Shown: positions 17,425-27,234, counted from the stretch's first letter. The stretch: DNA of 64,000 bases from Azorhizobium oxalatiphilum (GCF_014635325.1 NZ_BMCT01000003.1:1-64000); one strand, 5' to 3'. Notes: a model not told the origin generated them from the letters alone. Made by a program: numbers and translations.

Positions 17425-19074
17425 TTACGTAATCAGGTCGGTAATGGCTGCATAGGCGGCCGAGCCCGGCGGGACCAGCAGCAGGTCCACGAAGAACCCG
17501 GTCTCCGGGGCGAGATCCGTCACGCAGCGCCTGGCGAGCGCCGGGAAGGTGATGGGCTTCAGCGTGAAATTGCCATTGTCCATGATCAGGGCCTTGTGCG
17601 GCAGTTTGGACAGACGATCCACGAAGGCCGCGACGTCCTCGCCGGCCGCCGACATGCCATGGGGCCAGAACTCCAGAATGAAGGAGGTTTCGGCCATGAT
17701 CGGCGCCAGTGTCCGGCTTGCACCCCGCAGGATCTTTGGCTCGCTGCCCTGCGTGTCGCTCTTGAGCAGGCAGGGGCCGATGGCGCGGCCATCGAAGAAC
17801 TCGTCGAGAGTCACCATGGGCACGGAGATAGCGGCGCGCCCCTGCTCGGAGGCGTAGATGCGATGATCTCCCTGGTTCGTGTCCGACAGATGAAGGGAGA
17901 TCGAGCCGCTGGTATCGGACACCGCCATTTGCAGCAGGCGCATGTTCTCGTCCACGGCCCCGACGTTCCGTTGCAGCAATGCGAAATTCTGCGGCTCGGG
18001 CTCGAAGGCATAGATGTCGCTGCCCGCGGGCATCACGGCCTTGGCGAGGCGCGCGTACCAACCGATGTTGGCGCCAAGGTCCAGGAAGGTGTCGTAGCAG
18101 CCGAGCAGCCGGCGCACGATTTCCGTTTCCAGCGCCTCCCAGGTGCCGCTCTGGTTGATCTGGGTCGAGATGTACTGGTCGACGGCCTTGCCGTGGGTGT
18201 GGAACAGATATGGCGCCAGACCGGGCAGTCGGATGACCCGGCCTAAAGCGGAGGCTGCCCCTTCCGCCGCTGCCGTCGCCGTCATGGGGGCTGCTTCCGC
18301 CGGCGGGCGGGTGGTCAGTCCGGTCAGGCCGGGACGGGGAGGCTCGTAATGGGTCTCGGCATCGAAGGGCGCGAGAAAGCGGTCGCTCACCTCATCCTTG
18401 TGGACGAAGAACGCGGTGCTCCCGTGCAGGTCGCAGCCGACGAGACAAAGCCCCTTGGCGCGTCCGATCTCCTCGATCACCGTCAAGGAGCCGCCGAAAT
18501 GGTTGCCATTGGCGGTGGCCTCGGGATCATAGCTCACTTCCCAGGACAGGCCGGGCGGGATGGAGGCGTTATAGGCCACGCAGACCACCCGCGCCTTCAG
18601 GCGCAGCGCCCGCCAGATATGGGTGTCGTTATAGCCCTCGCCGAGCGACAGGAATTCGACGTCCGCATCCGCCAGTTGCTCCTCGATGAGAGCGTTCACC
18701 GTCTGCACATTGGCGCGCGCGTTCACGATACGCAGTCGCCCGGCGTCCACATAGGCGGCCATGTGGAGCCCGGCCGCCTCCGCTTCCTCGGCGCAGAGGC
18801 AGACCCAAAGCCCGGTCCATCCCGTTTCGAGCAGCAACCGCGTGTTGCACGTCACGCCGGACCCCGCGCCGATCTCCACGAAGATCCGGGATCGTGTGCC
18901 GATGCGGCGGTGGATCTCCGCGATGAAGGCGTCCTCGAAATGCAGGGAATGCATGCGCGTCGCCACCTGCGCGAGATGCCGGGGATCGCTCCTGCGTTGC
19001 GCGATGAGGCTATCCACGTGGGCGCTCATGGTTTCCGTCGGGGCCGGGAGAGAGCGGGAAGAAGACGACATCAT
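17425..19074 (-). CDS. Two-domain FkbM-family methyltransferase
   Basis: This 549-residue protein has two related halves. Residues about 45-255 match the protein encoded at 11117-11980 (FVEIGAGSGVTCNTRLLL, LVGCDL, HYEPPRPGL). Residues about 300-545 form a canonical FkbM methyltransferase domain, with DLGANIGWYARLAKAV for SAM binding, YAFEPEPQNFALLQRNV, and the later LLKSDTQGSEPKIL. FkbM-type enzymes O-methylate sugars or other hydroxyl groups. The N-terminal half has a less complete SAM motif and may be a binding domain. It sits in the minus-strand glycan operon with 161 bases to the next gene, enough room for an internal promoter. Confidence 0.75.
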   Translation of the reverse strand: MMSSSSRSLPAPTETMSAHVDSLIAQRRSDPRHLAQVATRMHSLHFEDAFIAEIHRRIGTRSRIFVEIGAGSGVTCNTRLLLETGWTGLWVCLCAEEAEAAGLHMAAYVDAGRLRIVNARANVQTVNALIEEQLADADVEFLSLGEGYNDTHIWRALRLKARVVCVAYNASIPPGLSWEVSYDPEATANGNHFGGSLTVIEEIGRAKGLCLVGCDLHGSTAFFVHKDEVSDRFLAPFDAETHYEPPRPGLTGLTTRPPAEAAPMTATAAAEGAASALGRVIRLPGLAPYLFHTHGKAVDQYISTQINQSGTWEALETEIVRRLLGCYDTFLDLGANIGWYARLAKAVMPAGSDIYAFEPEPQNFALLQRNVGAVDENMRLLQMAVSDTSGSISLHLSDTNQGDHRIYASEQGRAAISVPMVTLDEFFDGRAIGPCLLKSDTQGSEPKILRGASRTLAPIMAETSFILEFWPHGMSAAGEDVAAFVDRLSKLPHKALIMDNGNFTLKPITFPALARRCVTDLAPETGFFVDLLLVPPGSAAYAAITDLIT

Positions 19075-19199
19075 TCGCAGCTTTCATCTTCGGATGAGCG
19101 TATCGCTCGACCCCCTCTCACCTCGCGGCTCAAGCCGGGGATGAGTAGAAGATCATTTCTGGTCGGTCATGTGAACGCTCATACCACGGTCGCAGCCTC

Positions 19200-21233
19200 T
19201 CAGCGTCGGTCGGCGCGGCGTTGCAGGAACATGCTCAGGGATGTCCATCGCATGCCGTCGCGTCGCAGCACGATATGCGCGCTCTTGTTGAGGAATTTCG
19301 TGCCCGTGAGATCCACGGGATAGTCCACGTGCGACTGGGAAATGGAAAGGTCCAGCTCGCCGCCCACCAGTTGCAGTTTGGGGTGGCTGAGGAAGATGTC
19401 CCTGATCTCTTCGAGCCGGAAGTATTCCTTGTCGGATCCATCGGACAGGATCATCTCCGTGATGATGCAGGCCACGCCGCCCGGCTTCAGCACACGCGCC
19501 ATCTCATCGACGGAACGCCGCTGAATCTCGCGCGAGCCGAAATGCTCGATGGAGGACAGGGTGAAGATGAAGTCGAAGGTCCGATCCGGAAAGTCCAGCT
19601 TGTCTCCACCCATGCGCAGGACTTCGAGGCGATCCTTGCGATAGGGAAAGGGCGCGAAGGAATCCGGGTCGGCCAGCATGGCCGGCGTGCCCTCATGATA
19701 CGCGTTGTCATAAAGGTCTGTGGCGACCATCTTCTTGATGTGGTTCGTAAAATAATAGAGCGGTGGCTCGGATCCGGCGCCCACGGACAGCGCGACCGCA
19801 TTCTCATGGACGACGCCGAGCTGCCTCAGCCCCTGAATGCAGATGGCGTATTCCCATGCCTTGCGGTGGATGCAGATGGGCTGATGCATGCTGCGCATGA
19901 TGTCGGTGAGCGTGTTGCCCGGCTCCCAGTCGGAGATGTCGGGCAGGCGGTTCAGGGATGGCCGGGAGCGCTCGCGCATCAGATCGTCGGGCACCACCTC
20001 CACCTCCGGACGGAGGGGCTGCAGCTGGCTGCCGCTGCCATCCGGCCCTGCCGGAGCCGGAGGGGCTGCCTGCGGCTCGATGGGCACCAGTTCCCCGATC
20101 GGCTCCGCTCCAGCACGCTCGGACAGCAGGCGCCTTACGTTGGACACCACCATTTTCTTCAGGCGTGAGGTCATGAAGTGCGCCACATGCTGTTTGGTGA
20201 AACGATCGAACTCTGCGAGGCCGACCTGCATCCTGTCCAGTCTGATGGCCCCGCCCGCCGCCAGGCCGTCGAGATCTTCCGCGATCTCCAGCAGGGCAGC
20301 GCTCAGGGCGGCCGTGTCGCCCGGCGGCACAAGGCGTCCGAGCCCGTCGACCACATAGGGCATGTTGCCGGCCGCATAGCCGACGGGGATCGCGCCGGCC
20401 CGCAGCGCCTCCACCACCGGAACGCAGAAGCCTTCATGATAGGTGGGGAGCAGGAGAATGTGCGCGCGCTCATAAAGCGCGTGCAGGCGTGGATTGTCGG
20501 GGCTCAGCTCGAAGACGACCGCCCGTTCCAGCCCCCGCTCGCTGATCATGGCGCGACAGCGGGCCAGATAGGCGGGATCAGATTGCGATGCGTTCGAGGC
20601 CACCGTCAGAATGGCTGCCGGGAAGCGGCGATGCACCTGCGAGAACGCCTCGATGGCGTCCAGAAGCCCCTTGGATGTCACCGCCCGCCCGACAAAGACG
20701 AGATGCAGAGGCCGGTTTATCTTGCCGGCGAGGTCGCCGAGCGGGGGATCATCCACCGCATTGGGCATCAGGTCGATGCGCGCTTCGTCCATCCCCAGCT
20801 CCACAAGGGTGCTGGCATTGTATTCGCTCGCCGCCCAGAGCCGATCCGCATGCCGGAAGTTATGAACCTGCGTGAATGACTTCTTGATCACCGGCAAATG
20901 CTGGGGCGGCAGGAATTCCGCTGGCGTGATGTTCTGGAAATAGCAGATCTGGATCGCATGCCCGTTGCCCACCAGACAGGCATCGAACAGCGGATGGTAG
21001 ATACCGAAATTATAAATGATCACGTCGGCTTGCAGAAAGGCCGGGTGCCGCAGCATGGCGGCCGCATCACCCAGAATGACGGCACGCATGTCGCTGTAGT
21101 CACACCACCCCGTGATCAGAGTGACTTCAAAATTCTCGAAGGATTTGAAGTAGGTGTGGAGGTTTCTGACGATATTGGAAATGGCATCGTACTTGACGAT
21201 CACCGATGCGACGAGGACGATCTTCTTTTTCAT
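19200..21233 (-). CDS. Glycosyltransferase (GT4) fused to SAM methyltransferase
   Basis: This is a fusion of about 677 residues. The N-terminal 370 residues are a GT4 glycosyltransferase: LHLVFVGRAVTSKGLLDAI for the nucleotide-sugar site and YHEGFCVPVVEALRAGAIPV for the conserved E-x7-E region. After a Pro-rich linker (around residues 395-430), the C-terminal part is a class I methyltransferase with FDFIFTLSSIEHFGS and MARVLKPGGVACIITEM. The start is ATG at 21233, overlapping the upstream stop by ATGA, although the frame extends 14 codons further. It is likely to transfer a sugar and then methylate it, or to cap the chain. Chain-capping methyltransferases linked to glycosyltransferases are known in polysaccharide systems, but this assignment is an inference. 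Confidence 0.8.
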   Translation of the reverse strand: MKKKIVLVASVIVKYDAISNIVRNLHTYFKSFENFEVTLITGWCDYSDMRAVILGDAAAMLRHPAFLQADVIIYNFGIYHPLFDACLVGNGHAIQICYFQNITPAEFLPPQHLPVIKKSFTQVHNFRHADRLWAASEYNASTLVELGMDEARIDLMPNAVDDPPLGDLAGKINRPLHLVFVGRAVTSKGLLDAIEAFSQVHRRFPAAILTVASNASQSDPAYLARCRAMISERGLERAVVFELSPDNPRLHALYERAHILLLPTYHEGFCVPVVEALRAGAIPVGYAAGNMPYVVDGLGRLVPPGDTAALSAALLEIAEDLDGLAAGGAIRLDRMQVGLAEFDRFTKQHVAHFMTSRLKKMVVSNVRRLLSERAGAEPIGELVPIEPQAAPPAPAGPDGSGSQLQPLRPEVEVVPDDLMRERSRPSLNRLPDISDWEPGNTLTDIMRSMHQPICIHRKAWEYAICIQGLRQLGVVHENAVALSVGAGSEPPLYYFTNHIKKMVATDLYDNAYHEGTPAMLADPDSFAPFPYRKDRLEVLRMGGDKLDFPDRTFDFIFTLSSIEHFGSREIQRRSVDEMARVLKPGGVACIITEMILSDGSDKEYFRLEEIRDIFLSHPKLQLVGGELDLSISQSHVDYPVDLTGTKFLNKSAHIVLRRDGMRWTSLSMFLQRRADRR

Positions 21234-23521
21234 GCGCGCGCCTCCGCCGCAAGACGGGGCTGCGCGTTCTGCCAATGGACCTCGGCTTGCGAAAGCAGGT
21301 CGGCAATGGCCGTGGACATGCGTTCGCGGCTGAAGTGCGCCTCATAGCGGCGGCGGCCGGCTGCCCCCATGGCCGCCCGCAAACCGGCATCGTTGAGCAG
21401 CTGCACGAGAGCGGCCCGCAGCGAGCCCGCGTCTCCCGGCTGCGCCAGGAGGCCGGTCTCGTTTTCGGCGATCACGTCGACCATGCCGCCGACCTTGCAG
21501 CCGATGACCGGCTTCGAGAACATCATCGCCTCCACGAAGACGAGGCCGAAGCTCTCGTAGCGCGAGGGGGAAACGAACACGTCGCACGCATGGAAGAAGC
21601 CGCGCAGTTCCTCTTCCCCAACCTCGCCGTGGAAGCGGATCCGGTTGCTCAGGGCCGCAGGCAGGCCCTTGTCCTCGAAGTCGCGCCGATAGGGCCGGCC
21701 ATTGAGGCCGGGTATGGTGTCATTGCCCACGATGTCGATCTGCAGTCCGGGATAACCCGCCAGCAAGGCCGGTGCGATCTCCAGCAGGACGTCGATGCCC
21801 TTGCGGATCTCCAGCCGCCCGACGAATAGGAGCCGCAGCTCGACGCCCGGCTCCGCAGGCGGCGGCGCGATGCGCGGCATCGGCACTACGTCCTGCATGC
21901 CCAGCGGCACGACCGCGGAGCGGCCGGTGAGGTCGAGTTCATAGGCCTTTTCCACATCCCGGCCGATGGCCGGGCTGATGGCGTGCACGGCATCGCAGGT
22001 TGCGATGAGTTCGCGCTCAAGAGCCAGCATGGGCTGGCCGAAGCCGCGCATGAACTCCTGATCCTGAACCTTGTCCTCGTGGGATTCGAGCCAGAAGGCC
22101 ATGGTGGTCTGCAGGCCGACCACGAGCGGATAGGCCCGCTCGCGCAGCACCGCAGCGCCCTCGCAATCCCAGATGACGGCATAGACGGCATCGACCGGCT
22201 TGCGCCTGTTGATCTCGCGCACGCAATTGAGGCGGGTCTGGCACGCGCGCCAGATGTCGACAGGGATGGGCCCATCGACGGTTTCCGGCAAAGGACCCTC
22301 CAGCGCCTCCGGCACGAGGCGATGCACCCATACCCCGTCCTCGAAATCCACGCGGCTCTGGTCGCCGACCAGCGTGACGACGTGGATCTGGTGTCCCTGC
22401 TGGGCAAGGCCGATCGCCAGTTCGTGCACGTAGCGTCCCACGCCGCCCACGGGGCCGGGCGGATATTCCCGGCTGAACAGGCAGTAGGTCTTGCCGCTGG
22501 TGCGCGAGGCCGGGTCCAGATAGGGGGTGAAGGCCGGGGGCTCTTCATCCCCTGCGCGCGGCTTCAGGAAAGCGCGCTTGTCCGCCAGTCCCCGTTTCAG
22601 GCCGGCCTCGAAGGCCTCTTCGGCCTCCCGCTCGAAACGCTCCCGATCGAGCGCGGTGAGATGGCCCTCCGAGAGGGCCCAGTCGCAATCATTGCGGCGA
22701 TCCTGCACGTAAGCCGTCCACTCGTCCACCGCAGCGCGAACCGAGTGGTAGCCATGGCGATGCACCAGACAGAAATACAGCTTGTTCTTCAGGATGGAGA
22801 ACCAGGAGCGCAGCACCTTGGCTTCGTTCCGCAGATCGCTGGATCTGTACTTGTGATGCACATAGGCGCCGTCCAGCTGAGCAATGGCCCATCCGGCGTC
22901 GATGAGACGGCAGATCACATCGGTCTCATCCAGATAATAGTCGAACTCCTCGTCGAAGCCGCCGACCTCCAGCAGGGCCTGGCGCCGGAAGGTACTGTTC
23001 GCGCCGAGCAGATGCGGGAAATTGTAGGAACGCGGGAAATTGAACTCGCCGGCCGCCCGTTCCCAGCTCAGGTTCGGCCGCCCCATGCGGTCCACCGTCC
23101 CGTAGCGCCACTGGAGCTGCATGCCGGTGTAATCATAGACGAAGCCGCCGGCGCCACCGACCTTCGGCGCCTCATAGGCGGCCACGATCTGAGTGAGCCA
23201 TTCCGGCTCCGGCACCGCGTCATCGTCGAGGAAGGCGACGATGTCCCCTGACGCGAGCGCAATGCCGATATTGCGAGAGATGGAGAGATTGCGCTCAGGA
23301 TTGGAGGCCACCTTCAGCGGAAGGGGCCATCCCTCTGTCAGTTCGCGCGTGCCGTCCAGTGTCGGACCGCAGACGATGCAGACCTCGAAATCGCGGTAGT
23401 CCAGATGCTTGAGGCTCTCCAGAGTGATCTGGAGACTATCGCGCCGGCCATCCGTGCAAATGACTATGGAAACCGTAAAAGCCATCGCCCCATCCGCCCC
23501 CGGAGCATGTTCGTGTTTCAT
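21230..23521 (-). CDS. Bifunctional glycosyltransferase (GT2-GT4)
   Basis: This protein of about 763 residues carries a GT2 domain first and a GT4 domain second. The GT2 part shows VSIVICTDGRRDSLQITLES at its start and VAFLDDDAVPEPEWL, the DDD being the metal/nucleotide-binding aspartates. The GT4 part begins with PPGPVGGVGRYVHELAIGLA and contains LLFVGRLEIRKGIDVLLEI and SPSRYESFGLVFVEAMMFSKPVIG. The protein should be cytoplasmic. Three starts are possible (TTG 23542, ATG 23521, ATG 23485). The last sits right before MAFTVS and may be the real one. It is the second gene of the minus-strand glycan operon and overlaps the next by four bases. Confidence 0.8.
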   Translation of the reverse strand: MKHEHAPGADGAMAFTVSIVICTDGRRDSLQITLESLKHLDYRDFEVCIVCGPTLDGTRELTEGWPLPLKVASNPERNLSISRNIGIALASGDIVAFLDDDAVPEPEWLTQIVAAYEAPKVGGAGGFVYDYTGMQLQWRYGTVDRMGRPNLSWERAAGEFNFPRSYNFPHLLGANSTFRRQALLEVGGFDEEFDYYLDETDVICRLIDAGWAIAQLDGAYVHHKYRSSDLRNEAKVLRSWFSILKNKLYFCLVHRHGYHSVRAAVDEWTAYVQDRRNDCDWALSEGHLTALDRERFEREAEEAFEAGLKRGLADKRAFLKPRAGDEEPPAFTPYLDPASRTSGKTYCLFSREYPPGPVGGVGRYVHELAIGLAQQGHQIHVVTLVGDQSRVDFEDGVWVHRLVPEALEGPLPETVDGPIPVDIWRACQTRLNCVREINRRKPVDAVYAVIWDCEGAAVLRERAYPLVVGLQTTMAFWLESHEDKVQDQEFMRGFGQPMLALERELIATCDAVHAISPAIGRDVEKAYELDLTGRSAVVPLGMQDVVPMPRIAPPPAEPGVELRLLFVGRLEIRKGIDVLLEIAPALLAGYPGLQIDIVGNDTIPGLNGRPYRRDFEDKGLPAALSNRIRFHGEVGEEELRGFFHACDVFVSPSRYESFGLVFVEAMMFSKPVIGCKVGGMVDVIAENETGLLAQPGDAGSLRAALVQLLNDAGLRAAMGAAGRRRYEAHFSRERMSTAIADLLSQAEVHWQNAQPRLAAEARA

Positions 23522-23617
23522 GGACACGCGAACACGCTCCAACCATTTGATAGAGAACGTCTTGCGGCTTTGACTGCATCGCGATCAAAGCCCGACGTGC
23601 CCCAGGGTTGTGACCCG

Positions 23618-24631
23618 CTACGCCTTGCGCGCGCTCATTTCCAGTTCGAAGCACTTGCCGTTCCTGCGCCCCTCCGCGATCAGCTGGACATCGGCAAATC
23701 CGGCTTCCTCCAGCGTCTGCCGCAGGCTGTCCGGGCTGAACATGTTGAAATGGAAATCGCCCTGATATTCCTGGCCGCCGTAGGTGACTTCGCGATAGTC
23801 TTCGAAAGACACCTCGCCATCGGCCATCGCCTTGGTCATGGCCAGGGAGTCGGGAACGATCGCGCGGAACGCACCGCCCTTCTCGAGCAGGGAAAACCAG
23901 TAGGGCAGCAGGCGGCGGCGCAGGTCTTCGTGCGAGAAATGCTCCAGCACATGGGCGGAGAAGATTTCGGCGACACTTCCCGGCACAAACGGCATTTTGT
24001 CGAGGCGCGCCTGCACGTCGACGCCCGGAAGCTCCCGCGCATCCACATTCACATAATCATCGAAGGGTACGTGGCCGCATCCCATGTTCACGCGCAGGCC
24101 CTTCGCAGTCAGGGCCTCGACGCGCTTGGGATCGAGAACCTTCGGCTCTTCGAGCGCCTGGGTCGCGGGACCGTTCCCCAGCGAAACCTCGAAGAGAATT
24201 TCCTTGCGCATGAATTCCAGCCGCTGCCAGACCTCGCCGATCGACGACCAGTGGCGCGCGGCGATCTGCTGGAGATCCGTGACAGCGGCGCCCTGTCCTT
24301 CCACGGCCTCGATCCGGCGGCTCAGATCGGCCAGCGCCGTGCCCTGACGCTGGAGGTCATGCCCGAAGGCACCGACGGAAGACACCGCGTTCAGGAACGC
24401 AGGAATGTGCGTGGACCAGGCTTCTTCGTTTCTCGCCTGAGCTGCGCGGGCGCGCTCCGAATCGCCTCGCGCCTCGATCTGAGCTTCGAGCGCGGTGATC
24501 TGCGCGCGCGCCTGCGTGAGCTTCGCGTCGATACGGGGCAGTCTGAATATGCCGGTGGTGAGGCGAAGAAGGTAGCCCACAACAGGGAATTTCAACAATT
24601 TCCGCCATGTCGTCTTGAGCAACTTCTTCAT
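23618..24631 (-). CDS. SAM-dependent methyltransferase with N-terminal coiled coil
   Basis: This 337-residue protein has an N-terminal Lys-rich amphipathic segment, then a predicted coiled coil (about residues 35-75, many Ala, Glu, Arg and Gln) and a C-terminal methyltransferase domain from about 175 on. That domain has LRVNMGCGHVPFDDYVNVDA for SAM binding, VAEIFSAHVLEHF, and a C-terminal FNMFSPDSLRQTLEEAGF. The HVLEHF segment is typical of class I methyltransferases of the type 11/12 group found in O-antigen and capsule loci. It is the first gene of the six-gene minus-strand glycan operon. The coiled coil may hold it to partner enzymes, as in O-antigen chain-length regulators of the WbdD kind, but no kinase domain is present. 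Confidence 0.75.
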   Translation of the reverse strand: MKKLLKTTWRKLLKFPVVGYLLRLTTGIFRLPRIDAKLTQARAQITALEAQIEARGDSERARAAQARNEEAWSTHIPAFLNAVSSVGAFGHDLQRQGTALADLSRRIEAVEGQGAAVTDLQQIAARHWSSIGEVWQRLEFMRKEILFEVSLGNGPATQALEEPKVLDPKRVEALTAKGLRVNMGCGHVPFDDYVNVDARELPGVDVQARLDKMPFVPGSVAEIFSAHVLEHFSHEDLRRRLLPYWFSLLEKGGAFRAIVPDSLAMTKAMADGEVSFEDYREVTYGGQEYQGDFHFNMFSPDSLRQTLEEAGFADVQLIAEGRRNGKCFELEMSARKA

Positions 24632-25400
24632 ATCTCATCGCCTGGAAGGAGTTTTACGTGCGGACTGCCAAGTTCATGTGTGCATAATAGATGGCGCGCC
24701 GAACCTGCACACGAGAAAAGCAGCACGGTCAACACGTTTACAGTCAGCGTCCATGACGAAAACGCCACCTCTTATACGTTGGCGATGTGATAGCCCAATC
24801 GGCTGGTAACTTCCAGCCGCATACCTCTTGCCTGAAGATCGCCGCCGGCCGGCAGGCGCCGATGCTCGCTCTGACGCCGCGGAGCCGAGAGTGCCCAATG
24901 CCCTCGCGGCTCCGTTGTCGTCTGGTCCGCGTGAAACAGGGGCGACAACTCAGGCGGGAATGATGACGCTGACGTCTCGTAACCAGGCCCCGGCAGTTGA
25001 CGGCTGAGGGGCCGGCGGCGCGGTGACTGTGGCAGAAGCCGACGTAGCGGAAATCGTTGGGATGATGTGGCTAGAGCCTGCCGGCCGGCAGCATATCCAG
25101 TGGTGGAGGCTGTGCCCGAATAATACATATCTCCGGTTATGCTCGTGCATCTTAAGGTTGTCGGAATGTAGTTGTTCCCTTTCCAGACTGAACTTGTCTG
25201 GATGGGTTCCAAATCATTGTGATTGAAAGACTGTATTCTGCTGCCTAGATAGCCTGAATTGCATTTTGACACAGGCTGGAGGGTCGCTTGATTCCATAAA
25301 GCCGTGCTTACGGTTGCTGGATGATGCGCCTCCATGTTGCCCCCTGCTGCCGTGCATATCGGGACGGCCACGCGATGCCGGCACCCCGCGGGAGCGGCGC
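24632..25400. other. Gene-poor region between glycan operon and first ECF sigma gene
   Basis: There are about 770 bases with no convincing gene. Small open frames occur on both strands but lack family patterns and good ribosome sites. The base composition is closer to even than in the flanking genes, so the stretch probably holds the divergent promoters of the glycan operon (minus) and the ECF sigma gene (plus). A weak TTGAAA (25223-25228) with TAGATA (25246-25251) 17 bases later is the best sigma-70-like pair I could find. It is not strong. Confidence 0.45.
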
Positions 25401-25943
25401 ATGAGCGAGCGACCCGACCTGCGCTTCAACCTGTATCTGTCGTGTCGGTCGGGCCTGATGGACTATGCGTCCCGTCTTCTCGGATCGCGCGAGGCTGCGG
25501 AGGACGTGGTGCAGGAAGCCTTCCTGCGCTTCGTTCCGGCCGGGCGTACGCAGGCCACAGCGCCGCCGCCGCGAGCCTATCTGTTCCGCATCGTGCGGAA
25601 CCTCGCGGTGGATTACCTGCGACGCCGGACGCACGAAACCCGCAGCAAGGGGCGCAATGCGCCGGACTGGGTGGAGCCGCAGCCGCTGCCCTCGCCGGAG
25701 GAAACCGTGCTCTTCTGCGAGGATGTGAGGCGCGCCATGGATATGATCGCGGCACTTCCACCGAACCAGCGTATCGCCCTGGAAATGGTCCGGTTCGGCG
25801 GCTACTCGGTGGAGCAGGTGGCCGCGCATCTCGATCTCTCCGTGCCCACCATATACCGCCTCGTGCAGACGGCGGTGGCGACCATTACCCTGCGTCTGAG
25901 GCAGGATCCCGAGGCGGTGCCGCCAAAGCGCGGGCGGCCATGA
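25401..25943 (+). CDS. ECF sigma factor of FecI type, module 1
   Basis: This 180-residue extracytoplasmic-function sigma factor has region 2 (MDYASRLLGSREAAEDVVQEAFLRF, about residues 20-45) and region 4 (LPPNQRIALEMVRFGGYSVEQ then a helix-turn-helix to about residue 160). Region 3 is absent, as expected. The ATG at 25401 follows GGGAGCGG. The open frame reaches back to 25266, but the upstream residues do not look like sigma sequence. It is followed by a FecR gene and a TonB-dependent receptor with an STN domain, which is the classic cell-surface signalling order. It should direct RNA polymerase to the receptor promoter when the receptor is loaded with its ligand. Confidence 0.85.
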   Translation: MSERPDLRFNLYLSCRSGLMDYASRLLGSREAAEDVVQEAFLRFVPAGRTQATAPPPRAYLFRIVRNLAVDYLRRRTHETRSKGRNAPDWVEPQPLPSPEETVLFCEDVRRAMDMIAALPPNQRIALEMVRFGGYSVEQVAAHLDLSVPTIYRLVQTAVATITLRLRQDPEAVPPKRGRP

Positions 25944-26002
25944 GCGCACATCTCGCGGCCTGTGCCGCAATCCTGTAACAGGTTGTACAAGTCCAGGAGC
26001 CA

Positions 26003-27100
26003 TTGAACGCAACGGGCGCAAGTTCTGTGGTGGAGAAAGCCGGCAGGGGAATGTTCGAGTTGGGAGGATACGCGAAATCCGAGCATGAGCGGCTCGAAGA
26101 GGCGACGGGCTGGATTCTGCGGTTGCAGAACGCGCCGGCGAACTCTCTGCTGCGTGCGCAATTCGACGACTGGATCGCGGCCTCTCCCGCCAACCGGGCG
26201 GCATGGCAGGATGCCAACGTCACATGGCGGCTGCTGGGAGCGTTTCAGCAAGCCGATGAGCGCCCACTCGCCAGCGAGCAGGTGGTCGCGGAAGCGTTCG
26301 CGCCGGCGACCGCGCCTAGCGGATCAGGTGGACAGCCGCGCCGCCAACAGCAGGGGCGTGCCGGGCGGGCGACGCGCGGCCGCCGTGCGACCATTGTCGC
26401 CGCAGCGCTTGCGGCCGGGCTGGCCATCTGGATCGTCGCCCCCGCGCTGCTGCTCTCGTTGCGCGCCGACCATCTGACCCATGCGGGGCAGAACCAGCAG
26501 ATCAACCTGGCAGATGGCTCCACCGTGGATCTGGGCGGCTCCAGTGCCATCAGCACGCAGCTGACCGATGGCCAGCGGCAGGTGACGCTGCTCTCGGGGC
26601 AGGCCTTCTTCGATGTGCGGACCGACAAGGCGCGCCCCTTCATCGTGGACGTGGCGGGCATCGAAGTGAAGGTGACTGGCACCGCCTTCGATGTGCAGGC
26701 CACCTCCACGACCACCACCGTGGCGCTGCTTCATGGTTCCATCGAAGCGGTGGTGGAGCGCGGCACCGAGCCGGCCATTCACCTGCGACCCGGCCAGATG
26801 CTGACGCTGGATCGCACCGCCGGAACCATATCCGTTTCCGAAGTGCCGGCCGAGGACATCGGCTCCTGGCGGCAGGGCAGGATCTTCATCGCCGATGCTT
26901 CCGTTGGGGAGGCCGTGGAGCTGCTCCAGCGTTATCATCAGGCCTGGATCACCATCCCCGATCGCGCACTGGCCCAGCGCCGGGTGAGCGGCCTGTTCGA
27001 CCTGAAGGATGTGGATGCGGCACTCTCCGGCCTCGTCGAACCCTTCGGCGGCAAGGTGCGGCAGCTGACGCCTCTGACACGCGTCATCAGCCGCTGGTGA
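26003..27100 (+). CDS. FecR-type anti-sigma regulator, module 1
   Basis: This 365-residue inner membrane anti-sigma factor has an N-terminal cytoplasmic DUF4880-like part with ATGWILRLQNAPANS and WQDANVTWR (residues 30-80), a Pro/Arg-rich link, one transmembrane helix (about 133-153) and a periplasmic FecR domain (about 165-265, with INLADGSTVDLGG and RQVTLLSGQAFFDV). The end, from DIGSWRQG to the C-terminus, resembles the STN-like DUF4974 tail. The start is TTG at 26003 with AGGAG six bases upstream. An ATG at 26051 is less well placed. It should hold the ECF sigma factor encoded at 25401 inactive and relay the signal from the receptor encoded at 27235. Confidence 0.85.
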   Translation: MNATGASSVVEKAGRGMFELGGYAKSEHERLEEATGWILRLQNAPANSLLRAQFDDWIAASPANRAAWQDANVTWRLLGAFQQADERPLASEQVVAEAFAPATAPSGSGGQPRRQQQGRAGRATRGRRATIVAAALAAGLAIWIVAPALLLSLRADHLTHAGQNQQINLADGSTVDLGGSSAISTQLTDGQRQVTLLSGQAFFDVRTDKARPFIVDVAGIEVKVTGTAFDVQATSTTTTVALLHGSIEAVVERGTEPAIHLRPGQMLTLDRTAGTISVSEVPAEDIGSWRQGRIFIADASVGEAVELLQRYHQAWITIPDRALAQRRVSGLFDLKDVDAALSGLVEPFGGKVRQLTPLTRVISRW

Positions 27101-27234
27101 TCCGTTCCGGTCCGCGGGATCGGCTTTCGCAGAAAAAAATCCGCCGGGGCTGAGAATCCCGCCGTGCCGTTCGTCTGTACGTCCGAAGTCGCATCTCTGG
27201 GGTGAGGTGCGTGGATGTCAGGGGTGGGTGCGTC

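Noticed and set aside
24772-25371. Minus-strand 199-codon frame in the gap before the first ECF sigma gene
   Set aside because: No recognisable domain, no ribosome site and no codon pattern like the neighbouring genes; more likely non-coding.
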